A DNA stretch of 48,108 nucleotides, taken from contig CAJFTU010000025.1 of the NCBI GenBank assembly GCA_904420065.1, positions 1 through 48,108 of the forward strand, in the 5' to 3' direction. Below are positions 41,705-48,108 of this stretch, piece by piece; position 1 is the stretch's first letter, and every line of letters begins with the position of its first letter. The translations under genes were made by a program, and so were the position numbers. The DNA comes from an uncultured Emergencia sp. Lineage in GTDB: Bacteria > Bacillota > Clostridia > Peptostreptococcales > Anaerovoracaceae. Under the pieces are notes generated by a model. It was not told where the DNA came from. It saw only the letters and a program-made list of their open reading frames with translations, and did not search any database.

Positions 41705-42889
41705 ATGAACGAACAGAATATTTTTATTGTCAGATGCGGAGAGGTGGCTCTGAAGGGGATGAACAAACCGTATTTTGAACGCATGCTGGCAGAACGGATA
41801 AGAAAAAATCTCAGCGAATTCGAAGGAACCGAAGTTCAGCGACACGAGGGACTGATCTATGTCAGAGCGGACAAGAAGTTCGAAAAAGAAAAGCTCATCC
41901 GGCAGATTTCCCGGGTGTTCGGAGTAGCTTCCATCAGCCCGGCGGTAGAGGCGGAGAGCGATCTGGACGCCATCGGCGAGGAAGCCGTGAAGTATATGAA
42001 AGAGCTGATTGAGACTAAAGGGATAAAGACCTTCAAGGTCGAGGCCAAACGGGCGGACAAGAACTTTCCGGTCAAATCGCCGGATATTGCCCGAATTATC
42101 GGCGCTAAGGTGCTGATCGGCTGCAAGGTGCTAAAGGTAGACGTTCACAATCCGGATGTCCACCTCTTTGTAGATTTGCGCCACGACAAGTCTTACATCT
42201 ATCAGCAGAAGATTGCCGGTTTTGGCGGCCTTCCCCTTGGAACCAACGGTAAGGGTATGGTTCTGCTTTCCGGCGGAATCGACAGTCCTGTGGCAGCCTG
42301 GATGATGGCCAAGCGGGGAATGCTCATCGAGGCCGTCCACTTCCATTCTTATCCTTACACCAGCCAGAGAGCGCAGGAAAAGGTGGAGGAGCTGGCTCGA
42401 ATTGTGGCCTCCTACTGCGGAAACTTCAAGATGCACGTGATCAATCTGCTGCCTGTTCAGGAGCAAATCGTCCAGCATTGTCCGGAGGAGGAGACGACCA
42501 TATTGGTCAGAAGATTTATGATGCGCATTGCGGAGAAAATCGCCGAGAAGAACAAGGCTATGATGCTGATTACCGGGGAAAATCTGGGACAGGTTGCCAG
42601 CCAGACCGCGGAGGCTCTGGTGGTTACCGACGCCAGCGTAAGCATGCCCGTCATGCGTCCGCTTATCGCTATGGATAAAGTGGATATCATGGAAAAGGCG
42701 GAGGAAATCGGCACCTTTGAGACATCGATCCTGCCTTATGAGGACTGCTGTACGGTTTTCCTGCCCAAGCATCCGACGACAAAGCCGAAGCTTGAGCGAA
42801 TCGAAGCGTCGGAGAGCCGCCTCGATGTAGAGGGACTGGTTTCAGCGGCTGTAGATTCGGAAGAAATCGTGTTCATTCGACAAAATTAG
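41705..42889 (+). CDS. thiI: tRNA 4-thiouridine synthase ThiI
   Basis: A 394-residue protein that adenylates tRNA uridine 8 and receives sulfur from a cysteine desulfurase. It also serves thiamine thiazole sulfur transfer in some bacteria. Domains in order: ferredoxin-like and THUMP (about 1-165, with RCGEVALKGMNKPYFE and DLRHDKSYIY), then the PP-loop ATP site VLLSGGIDSPVAAWMMAKRG (about residues 182-201). It lacks the C-terminal rhodanese domain of the E. coli protein, as is normal in Bacillus-type ThiI. ATG 41705 fits the family; an in-frame ATG at 41687 is possible. The partner desulfurase is immediately upstream. Confidence 0.93.
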   Translation: MNEQNIFIVRCGEVALKGMNKPYFERMLAERIRKNLSEFEGTEVQRHEGLIYVRADKKFEKEKLIRQISRVFGVASISPAVEAESDLDAIGEEAVKYMKELIETKGIKTFKVEAKRADKNFPVKSPDIARIIGAKVLIGCKVLKVDVHNPDVHLFVDLRHDKSYIYQQKIAGFGGLPLGTNGKGMVLLSGGIDSPVAAWMMAKRGMLIEAVHFHSYPYTSQRAQEKVEELARIVASYCGNFKMHVINLLPVQEQIVQHCPEEETTILVRRFMMRIAEKIAEKNKAMMLITGENLGQVASQTAEALVVTDASVSMPVMRPLIAMDKVDIMEKAEEIGTFETSILPYEDCCTVFLPKHPTTKPKLERIEASESRLDVEGLVSAAVDSEEIVFIRQN

Positions 42890-42892
42890 AAT

Positions 42893-42961
42893 AAAACCCC
42901 CTTTTTCTCTTAAAGACAAGCCTTCAAAGGCGGATTATAATAGAGAGGAAAGGGGGTTTTT
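42893..42961 (+). promoter_or_regulatory. spoIIA control region: terminator-like inverted repeat enclosing the promoter
   Basis: AAAACCCCCTTT (42893-42904) pairs perfectly with AAAGGGGGTTTT (42949-42960), and six more pairs follow inward with one bulged base. TTTTT at the 3' edge makes it a terminator for thiI transcripts. The 31-base loop holds AAGACA (42913-42918), a 17-base spacer and TATAAT (42936-42941). The 3' arm contains the spoIIAA Shine-Dalgarno, 7 bases before ATG 42964. Read-through RNA would hide the ribosome site; RNA started in the loop would not. Confidence 0.6.
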
Positions 42962-42963
42962 CT

Positions 42964-43293
42964 ATGGATACGACATTTTACCTGAAGGGAAATACGCTGA
43001 TCGCCTGCCTGTCAGGGGAGATAGACCATCACATAGCGGAGAAGATCAGAAACGATATAGATGATGAGATAAGGCTGTATGGAACGAAAAATCTGATCCT
43101 TGACTTTTCGAAAGTGACATTTATGGACAGCTCCGGAGTAGGCGTGGTCCTTGGTCGATATAAGAAGTTGAAGGAGATCGGAGGGAAGGTAACCGTCAGG
43201 AACGCTGGCCGACTGGTAAAGCAGATTCTGGAACTGTCGGGCGTCTTCTCGCTGATGGATTACGAAGAAACGGAGGGTGACAATGGAAAATAA
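42964..43293 (+). CDS. spoIIAA: anti-sigma F factor antagonist SpoIIAA
   Basis: A 109-residue STAS-domain protein. MDSSGVGVVLGRYKKLKE (about residues 54-71) contains the serine that SpoIIAB phosphorylates and SpoIIE dephosphorylates. The unphosphorylated form displaces SigF from SpoIIAB in the forespore. GGIVTV-like GGKVTVRNAGRLVKQILELSGVF is also typical. The start follows the G-rich site AAAGGGGG (7-base spacing). It overlaps the start of spoIIAB. Confidence 0.95.
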   Translation: MDTTFYLKGNTLIACLSGEIDHHIAEKIRNDIDDEIRLYGTKNLILDFSKVTFMDSSGVGVVLGRYKKLKEIGGKVTVRNAGRLVKQILELSGVFSLMDYEETEGDNGK

Positions 43294-43723
43294 TCTGGTA
43301 ACCTTGGAATTTGAAGCGCTGCCGCAGAATCAGAGTTTCGCCAGGTCTGTAGTCAGCGCATACTGCGCGGCATCCGATCCCACTGTGGAAGAACTGACGG
43401 AGATAAAAACCGCTGTTTCCGAGGCGGTGAGCAATGCGATCATACACGGCTACGAGCGAAAGGGAAAGGGGAAAATCCGAATGGAGCTTTCTTTCATCGA
43501 CAGAGACAAGATATCCGTAAAGGTTATTGATTACGGAAAGGGAATCGCCGACGTTTCCAAGGCGATGGAGCCTCTGTTTTCTACCGGAGAGAATCAGGAA
43601 ATGTCGGGAATGGGCTTTACGGTGATGGAGAGCTTTACGGACAAGGTACTTGTAGAGTCGGAGATAGGAAAGGGAACAGCGGTGACTCTGATTAAATGTC
43701 TGGATACATACTATGGCGTATAA
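43283..43723 (+). CDS. spoIIAB: anti-sigma F factor / serine kinase SpoIIAB
   Basis: A 146-residue GHKL-fold kinase, the standard length. SEAVSNAIIHGYERKGKG (about residues 48-65, N box), VKVIDYGKGIADVSKAMEPLF (about 81-101) and SGMGFTVMESFTD (G boxes) bind ATP. It holds SigF inactive and phosphorylates SpoIIAA. The ATG at 43283 has GGAGGG 5 bases upstream; a GTG two codons earlier is possible. It overlaps spoIIAA by 11 bases and sigF by 11 bases, which keeps the three products in step. Confidence 0.95.
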   Translation: MENNLVTLEFEALPQNQSFARSVVSAYCAASDPTVEELTEIKTAVSEAVSNAIIHGYERKGKGKIRMELSFIDRDKISVKVIDYGKGIADVSKAMEPLFSTGENQEMSGMGFTVMESFTDKVLVESEIGKGTAVTLIKCLDTYYGV

Positions 43724-44447
43724 ATACACACCCGTTCCCAAGGAAGACACTTACGATCTCATCCGCCGCGCGCAGGACGGCGATGAAGAGGCGAAGACGC
43801 TGATCATCGAGCAGAACACCGGACTGGTTAAAAAAATCGCTCTGAAGTTTGCCTCTGCAGATCAGGAGACTGACGATCTGATTCAGCTTGGATACATGGG
43901 TCTACTGAAGGCGGTATACAAATTTGATCCGGAGTACGATGTGATGTTTTCAACCTATGCTGTTCCCATGATCATAGGCGAGATCAAGAGATTTTTTCGG
44001 GACAATGGAAAGATCAAAGCAAGCAGGAGTCTGAAGACGGAAATATATACACTCAAGCGGATACAGGAGCAACTGTCCAAGGAAAACGGACGGCAGCCCA
44101 GACTCAGTGAAATCGCAGAAGCCATGGGCATATCCGCCGAGCATGCGGTGGAGATTATGGAGGCGTCTTCGGCGCTGTCCAATATCGCCAGTCTGGACAG
44201 TCAGGTGGTAGAAGAGGAATATGATTCTTACTATACCCAGGGGTCCCCGGAGAGCAGTCTGGACAGCATCGTGATCAAAGAGGAAATCGCCTGCCTGAAG
44301 GCGAGGGAAAGACAGGTCATCGTGCTGCGGTATTACCGGGATATGACCCAGCAGGAGATCGCCAGAATTATGGGTATTTCACAGGTGCAGGTATCCCGGA
44401 TCGAGAAGAAGGCCCTAAACGAAATAAGAAAGAAAATGGCGGAATAG
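43713..44447 (+). CDS. sigF: forespore sigma factor SigF
   Basis: A 244-residue sigma factor for the early forespore. Region 2: ALIEQN-like TLIIEQNTGLVKKIALKFAS and TDDLIQLGYMGLLKAVYKFDP, then MFSTYAVPMIIGEIKRFFRDNG. Region 3: LSEIAEAMGISAEHAVEIMEA. Region 4: RERQVIVLRYYRDMTQQEIARIMGISQVQVSRIEKKAL. Position as third gene of the spoIIA operon separates it from the close relative SigG. The ATG overlaps the end of spoIIAB by 11 bases with little Shine-Dalgarno, so translation probably depends on coupling. A terminator follows immediately. Confidence 0.95.
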   Translation: MAYKYTPVPKEDTYDLIRRAQDGDEEAKTLIIEQNTGLVKKIALKFASADQETDDLIQLGYMGLLKAVYKFDPEYDVMFSTYAVPMIIGEIKRFFRDNGKIKASRSLKTEIYTLKRIQEQLSKENGRQPRLSEIAEAMGISAEHAVEIMEASSALSNIASLDSQVVEEEYDSYYTQGSPESSLDSIVIKEEIACLKARERQVIVLRYYRDMTQQEIARIMGISQVQVSRIEKKALNEIRKKMAE

Positions 44448-44475
44448 TGAGTTGATTTCAACTCACTTATTTTCT
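44446..44475 (+). terminator. rho-independent terminator of the spoIIA operon
   Basis: AGTGAGTTGA (44446-44455), TT, TCAACTCACT (44458-44467), then TATTTTCTTC. The stem begins inside the sigF stop codon. Confidence 0.85.
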
Positions 44476-44550
44476 TCGACATTTTATAACACGGAAATGC
44501 AAAAATGGACTTGCAAAAGCAAATTAAAAGTGGTTTACTATATATGTATG

Positions 44551-44568
44551 CTGTTATTTTTCTAACAA
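44551..44568 (+). promoter_or_regulatory. candidate Rex operator upstream of the acyl-CoA dehydrogenase operon
   Basis: CTGTTATTTTTCTAACAA matches 11 of the 14 fixed positions of the Rex consensus TTGTTAANNNNTTAACAA, with the half-sites TGTTA and TAACA exactly 6 bases apart. It follows a weak promoter-like pair, TTGCAA (44511-44516) and TACTAT (44536-44541), spacer 19. Rex senses NADH/NAD and represses butyrate and alcohol genes in clostridia. Confidence 0.5.
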
Positions 44569-44644
44569 ACAGAAGCGTACGTTTATACGGTTAAAATCAT
44601 CCTTCTGCGGGAGGACCGTTATTATAATTTAAGGAGGCATTTAC

Positions 44645-45787
44645 ATGAACTTTCAACTGACGAAGGAACAGGAATTCGTAAGAAAAATGGTAAGAGAATT
44701 TGCCACGAACGAAGTTGAACCGTTGGCTGCAGACATTGACCAGGAACACAGATTCCCGACGGAAACTGTGGAGAAGATGGCCAAGTACGGAATGCTGGGC
44801 GTTCCGTTCCCGACAGAATACGGTGGAGCAGGCGGAGATCACATCTCCTATGCGATCACAGTAGAGGAGCTGTCCAGAGTCTGTGCTTCAACAGGCGTTA
44901 TCTGTTCTGCGCACACTTCCCTGTGCTGCTGGCCGATCTTCAACTGGGGAAATGAAGAACAGAAAAAGAAATATCTGCCAGATCTGTTATCCGGCAAAAA
45001 GCTGGGCGCTTTCGGTCTGACCGAGCCTAACGCAGGTACCGACGCATCCGGACAGCAGACAAGAGCTGAGCTGGTTGGCGATAAGTGGATCCTGAACGGA
45101 GCCAAGGTATTCATCACCAACGGTGGATATGCAGACGTTTTCGTTGTTATGGCGATGACTGATAAGTCCAAAGGAAATCACGGAATCAGCGCGTTTATCG
45201 TAGAAAAGGGCGATCCGGGATTCTCCATCGGTAAGACTGAAGACAAGATGGGTATCTGTGCATCCTCCACTACAGAACTGATCTTCCAGAACTGCGAAAT
45301 CCCTGAGGACAGACTCCTCGGTCAGGTTGGCGAAGGCTTCAAAGTTGCTATGTCCACACTGGACGGCGGCCGTATCGGTATCGCTTCCCAGGCTCTGGGT
45401 ATTGCGCAGGGTGCTTTCGACGTTACTGTTGAATACATGCAGGCAAGAAAGCAGTTCGGCAAGAAGCTGTCCCAGATGCAGGCTCTGCAGTTCTCCATGG
45501 CTGATCTGAAGACCAAGATCGAAGCCGCAAGACTGCTGGTTTACAGAGCTGCTGACATGAAGGATAAGCACATGAACTACGGTGAAGCTGCAGCTATGGC
45601 TAAGCTGTTCGCAGCAGAAACCGCTATGGAAGTTACCACCAAGTGCGTACAGTACCACGGCGGATACGGCTACACCAAGGATTATCCGGTTGAAAGAATG
45701 ATGAGAGACGCTAAGATTACAGAGATCTACGAAGGTACATCCGAAGTTCAGAGAATGGTAATCGCCGGCAAAACTTTCAAAAAATAA
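44645..45787 (+). CDS. bcd: acyl-CoA dehydrogenase (butyryl-CoA dehydrogenase type)
   Basis: A 380-residue FAD enzyme. It oxidizes or, in fermenting clostridia, reduces the C2-C3 bond of an acyl-CoA. Motifs: FGLTEPNAGTDASGQQT (about residues 125-141), ICASSTTELIFQNCEIP and the catalytic base in ITEIYEGTSEVQR (glutamate near 363). AAGGAGG precedes the ATG. The genes for EtfB and ferredoxin-bearing EtfA follow, which points to an electron-bifurcating reductase such as Bcd-Etf or caffeyl-CoA reductase CarCDE. Exact acyl substrate unknown. Codon choice (GCT, GGT, CTG, AAG) is that of a highly expressed gene, unlike neighbours. Confidence 0.9.
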   Translation: MNFQLTKEQEFVRKMVREFATNEVEPLAADIDQEHRFPTETVEKMAKYGMLGVPFPTEYGGAGGDHISYAITVEELSRVCASTGVICSAHTSLCCWPIFNWGNEEQKKKYLPDLLSGKKLGAFGLTEPNAGTDASGQQTRAELVGDKWILNGAKVFITNGGYADVFVVMAMTDKSKGNHGISAFIVEKGDPGFSIGKTEDKMGICASSTTELIFQNCEIPEDRLLGQVGEGFKVAMSTLDGGRIGIASQALGIAQGAFDVTVEYMQARKQFGKKLSQMQALQFSMADLKTKIEAARLLVYRAADMKDKHMNYGEAAAMAKLFAAETAMEVTTKCVQYHGGYGYTKDYPVERMMRDAKITEIYEGTSEVQRMVIAGKTFKK

Positions 45788-45806
45788 GATATAGGAGGAA
45801 ACAGAA

Positions 45807-46613
45807 ATGGCATTTAAGATTATCGTATGCGCAAAGCAGGTACCAGATACTAACGTTATCAAAATCAACCCTAAAACTGGTACTTTGATCAGAGACGGCG
45901 TTCCAAGCATCCTGAACCACGATGACGCGAACGCTCTTGAAGAAGCTTTAAAAATTAAAGACAAATATGACGATGTAACGGTTACCGTTATATCCATGGG
46001 ACCTCCTCAGGCACAGGATCTGCTGTTCGAGTGTATAGCAATGGGCGCTGACGAAGGTATTCTGATCTCCGACAGAGCAGTGGGCGGTTCCGATACATGG
46101 GCTACCTCCAATACACTGGAAGCTGCTATTAAAAAATGGGAAAAAGATAACGGCCCTGCAGATCTGATCTTTGCCGGTCGTCAGGCTATCGACGGAGATA
46201 CCGCCCAGGTTGGTCCGCAGATCGCTGAAAAGCTCGACCTGCCTCAGGTTACATACGTAGAGGAATTCGAAATCGACGATGATCTGAAGAACATCACCGT
46301 TAAGAGACAGCTTGAAGACGGTTATGAGCTGATCGGTATCAAGACTCCTTGCATGCTGACCGCAATCAAAGAACTGAATGAGCCAAGATACATGAACATG
46401 TCCGGTATCTTCGGAGAGAAGGATATCAAAGTATGGAACGCAAAGGACATCGAGGTTGATCTGAACAAGGTTGGTCTGGAAGCATCTCCGACAAACGTAT
46501 TCAGATCCTTTACCCCGGCTCCAAAAGCTCCTGGCCAGATCGTTAAGGGAGATACTGAAAATGAACTGGCTAAGAATCTTCTGATTCAGTTAAAAGGTAA
46601 GCACATCATCTAA
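45807..46613 (+). CDS. etfB: electron transfer flavoprotein beta subunit
   Basis: A 268-residue EtfB, binding the FAD/AMP of the electron transfer flavoprotein. [16 protein letters not shown] at the N-terminus, [31 protein letters not shown] and [28 protein letters not shown] are family signatures. It pairs with the next product and passes electrons to or from the acyl-CoA dehydrogenase. TAGGAGG precedes the ATG, 19 bases after the dehydrogenase stop. Close to CarD-type EtfB in the fermentation operons of acetogens, as far as one can tell by eye. Confidence 0.93.
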   Translation: MAFKIIVCAKQVPDTNVIKINPKTGTLIRDGVPSILNHDDANALEEALKIKDKYDDVTVTVISMGPPQAQDLLFECIAMGADEGILISDRAVGGSDTWATSNTLEAAIKKWEKDNGPADLIFAGRQAIDGDTAQVGPQIAEKLDLPQVTYVEEFEIDDDLKNITVKRQLEDGYELIGIKTPCMLTAIKELNEPRYMNMSGIFGEKDIKVWNAKDIEVDLNKVGLEASPTNVFRSFTPAPKAPGQIVKGDTENELAKNLLIQLKGKHII

Positions 46614-46630
46614 TAGAGGGAGGAATAAAA

Positions 46631-47914
46631 ATGGCAATTAAGATTTTAAGTGATAAATGTAAAGGATGCACCCTTTGCGTAAAGGCTTGTCCGTTTGACG
46701 CTCTGAAGATGGTTGACAGAAAAGCCGTTGTCGATGAGGGCAAGTGCACCAACTGTAATGCCTGCGTTTCCAAATGTAATTTTGGCGCTATCGAAGCTGC
46801 TCCGGAAGCTGAAAAGGTTGACCTTTCCGCTTACAAGCACATTTGGGTATTCGCGGAGCAGAGACAGGGCAAGATTCAGAACGTTGCTCTGGAGCTGCTG
46901 GGCGAAGGTAAGAAGCTGGCTAAGGACATCAGCGATGATACACAGATCTGCGCGGTATTGATCGGTAACAACATTGATCATCTGGCTCAGGAATGTTTCG
47001 AATACGGCGCTGAAAAAGTATACATGGTTCAGGATCCGCTCCTTGAGAACTACACTACCGACGCTTACACCAAGGTAATGAAACAGCTCATCGACGAGTA
47101 CAAGCCGGAAATCGTTCTGTACGGCGCTACTCACATCGGTCGTGACTTCGCTCCTCGTATCGCAGCAAGATGCAATACTGGTCTGACTGCTGACTGTACA
47201 CACCTGGATGTAAAGGTTTCCAAGTACATCGAATTTGCAAAAGCTAACACGACTCTTGATACTTCTTCACTGGACCCTAACGATCCTTCCACCGGTATCA
47301 AGCAGACTCGTCCGGCTTTCGGCGGTAACCTGATGGCTACTATCATCTGTCCGAAGACCAGACCGCAGATGTCCACAGTAAGACCTGGCGTAATGCAGAA
47401 ACAGGAAAGACAGGTTGGAGCGACTGGCGAAATCGTTAACGTTAAGCCGGAAATCAGCAAGGACGATATCAGAATCGAAATCAAGGATATCGTTAAATCC
47501 ATGAAGGAAATGGTATCCCTGACTGACGCTAAGATCATCTGCTCCGGCGGACGTGGTCTGGGCGATGCTTCCGGTTTCGAACTGATCCAGAAGTTTGCTG
47601 ACAAAGTCGGCGGTGTTGTTGGTTCTTCCCGTGCGGCAGTTGACGCTGGCTGGATCGACCACTCCCACCAGGTAGGACAGACCGGTACTACCGTAAAACC
47701 GGAAATCTACTTTGCCTGCGGTATCTCCGGCGCAATTCAGCACCTGGCAGGTATGCAGACTTCCAACTGCATCGTTGCGATCAACAAGGATCCTGATGCA
47801 CCGATCATGGAAGTAGCTGACTACGCTATCGTAGGAGACCTGTACAAGGTAATTCCGGAAATCATTGCTGAGTGGGACAACGCTGAAGAGCTTTACGACG
47901 CTTCTACAAAATAA
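46631..47914 (+). CDS. etfA: electron transfer flavoprotein alpha subunit with N-terminal ferredoxin domain
   Basis: A 427-residue EtfA fused to a two-cluster ferredoxin. Residues about 9-60 carry [12 protein letters not shown] and [15 protein letters not shown], each a [4Fe-4S] ligand set. The Etf part follows ([28 protein letters not shown]) and ends in the FAD domain: [38 protein letters not shown] and [15 protein letters not shown]. An extra ferredoxin domain is known in CarE of caffeyl-CoA reductase and related bifurcating systems, where electrons leave to ferredoxin. AGGGAGG precedes the ATG. It ends the operon. Confidence 0.93.
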   Translation: MAIKILSDKCKGCTLCVKACPFDALKMVDRKAVVDEGKCTNCNACVSKCNFGAIEAAPEAEKVDLSAYKHIWVFAEQRQGKIQNVALELLGEGKKLAKDISDDTQICAVLIGNNIDHLAQECFEYGAEKVYMVQDPLLENYTTDAYTKVMKQLIDEYKPEIVLYGATHIGRDFAPRIAARCNTGLTADCTHLDVKVSKYIEFAKANTTLDTSSLDPNDPSTGIKQTRPAFGGNLMATIICPKTRPQMSTVRPGVMQKQERQVGATGEIVNVKPEISKDDIRIEIKDIVKSMKEMVSLTDAKIICSGGRGLGDASGFELIQKFADKVGGVVGSSRAAVDAGWIDHSHQVGQTGTTVKPEIYFACGISGAIQHLAGMQTSNCIVAINKDPDAPIMEVADYAIVGDLYKVIPEIIAEWDNAEELYDASTK

Positions 47915-47920
47915 GAATTG

Positions 47921-47943
47921 AAAGAGGATAGATAATCCTCTTT
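47921..47943 (+). terminator. hairpin at the end of etfA
   Basis: AAAGAGGAT (47921-47929), loop AGATA, ATCCTCTTT (47935-47943); the tail GTTG is weak. First of a run of stem-loops after etfA. Confidence 0.65.
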
Positions 47944-47947
47944 GTTG

Positions 47948-47988
47948 AAAACGCAGTCCGGCGGATTTATCTGCCGGACTGCGTTTTT
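47948..47988. terminator. strong bidirectional terminator
   Basis: AAAACGCAGTCCGGC (47948-47962), a 10-base loop, GCCGGACTGCGTTTT (47973-47987) and a T. A/T runs at both sides. It is the main stop for the acyl-CoA dehydrogenase-etf transcript. Confidence 0.9.
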
Positions 47989-48000
47989 ACAGATATACGT

Positions 48001-48029
48001 AAAAACGCCGCCCGCAGGCGACGTTTTTT
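48001..48029. terminator. second terminator hairpin
   Basis: AAAAACG with CGCC (48009-48012), loop CGCA, GGCG (48017-48020), then ACGTTTTTT (48021-48029). Palindromic A/T flanks suggest it also works on the minus strand. Confidence 0.75.
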
Positions 48030-48040
48030 GTATAAGCGAA

Positions 48041-48063
48041 AACCCCGTGTTAGACACGGGGTT
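48041..48063. repeat. copy of the stem-loop at 56-86
   Basis: AACCCCGTG (48041-48049), loop TTAGA, CACGGGGTT (48055-48063). The seven-base stem CCCCGTG/CACGGGG is identical to the one at 58-76 and the loop differs at one base. No T run follows on the + strand. The last 45 bases of the window after it show nothing I can identify. Confidence 0.7.
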
Positions 48064-48108
48064 CAAAAGACGCTATGCGTTTGCTCAATAATCTTCAAAG
48101 AGTTAAAC

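Noticed and set aside
42859-42892. Sigma-H-like promoter at the end of thiI for the spoIIA operon
   Set aside because: GGAAGAAAT resembles the -35, but the distance to GAAT is about 18 bases, too long for sigma-H, and the resulting RNA would contain the blocking hairpin.
1-48108. CRISPR arrays, tRNA or rRNA genes, transposases, phage genes
   Set aside because: None of the corresponding repeats, cloverleaf patterns or protein motifs were seen on either strand.

Overview
The window is about 48 kb of moderate-GC Firmicute DNA. It carries sigK, sigF with spoIIAA and spoIIAB, and a ylmC/ymxH-type gene, so the source is an endospore-forming clostridium. The redox genes at the right end (acyl-CoA dehydrogenase plus EtfB plus an EtfA with a ferredoxin domain), a glycine-riboswitch-controlled symporter and amino-acid transport genes fit an anaerobic amino-acid fermenter. 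A family such as Anaerovoracaceae (Eubacteriales Family XIII) is a guess from gene content only; no rRNA or other marker here settles it. I see no phage, insertion sequence, CRISPR array, tRNA or rRNA. Most genes lie on the + strand. The exceptions are sigK, a tiny DUF1540 gene and rodA.

Layout. 1-2640: a cyclopropane-fatty-acid synthase-like methyltransferase, a small Cys-rich membrane peptide and a PF06541 membrane protein with a coiled-coil tail. 2676-9697: a compact histidine operon, hisZ-G-C-B-H-A-F-IE-K, with overlapping or nearly abutting genes and a dyad over its promoter, but no hisD. 9789-14476: a BMP-family nucleoside ABC importer (lipoprotein, double ATPase, two permeases). 14609-15682: a lipoprotein made of trigger-factor-like FKBP and C-terminal chaperone domains without the ribosome-binding part. 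16007-21804: an apparent catabolic cassette of one APC amino-acid transporter, two different YtcJ-like amidohydrolases and a BTAD-type regulator. 21896-23525: a glycine riboswitch and terminator in front of an AGCS sodium:alanine/glycine symporter.

23708-28683: ylmC-like, nrdR, cmk, a DUF1015 gene, a class B PBP and, tail to tail with it, sigK. 28870-35829: a small DUF1540 gene, then radC-mreB-mreC-mreD-mrdA-minD, the cell-shape cluster. Its mrdA is unusually large and its minD lacks both the usual C-terminal membrane anchor and a minC partner. 36199-37302: rodA, convergent to that cluster. 37519-42889: rny, a MATE exporter, iscS-like and thiI. 42964-44447: the spoIIAA-spoIIAB-sigF operon. 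44645-47914: acyl-CoA dehydrogenase-etfB-etfA, preceded by a Rex-like operator and followed by a run of four hairpins.

The most interesting non-coding pattern is shared by the two sporulation sigma loci. In front of both sigK and spoIIAA-AB-sigF an inverted repeat has its G-rich 3' arm overlapping the Shine-Dalgarno sequence and the candidate -10 element in its loop. Other points worth checking are the missing hisD, the two dissimilar amidohydrolases (one lacking the usual active-site lysine), the truncated MinD, the single glycine aptamer with a large 5' hairpin, and a stem-loop present in near-identical form at both ends of the window. All functions come from reading the sequence by eye; no database search was run.
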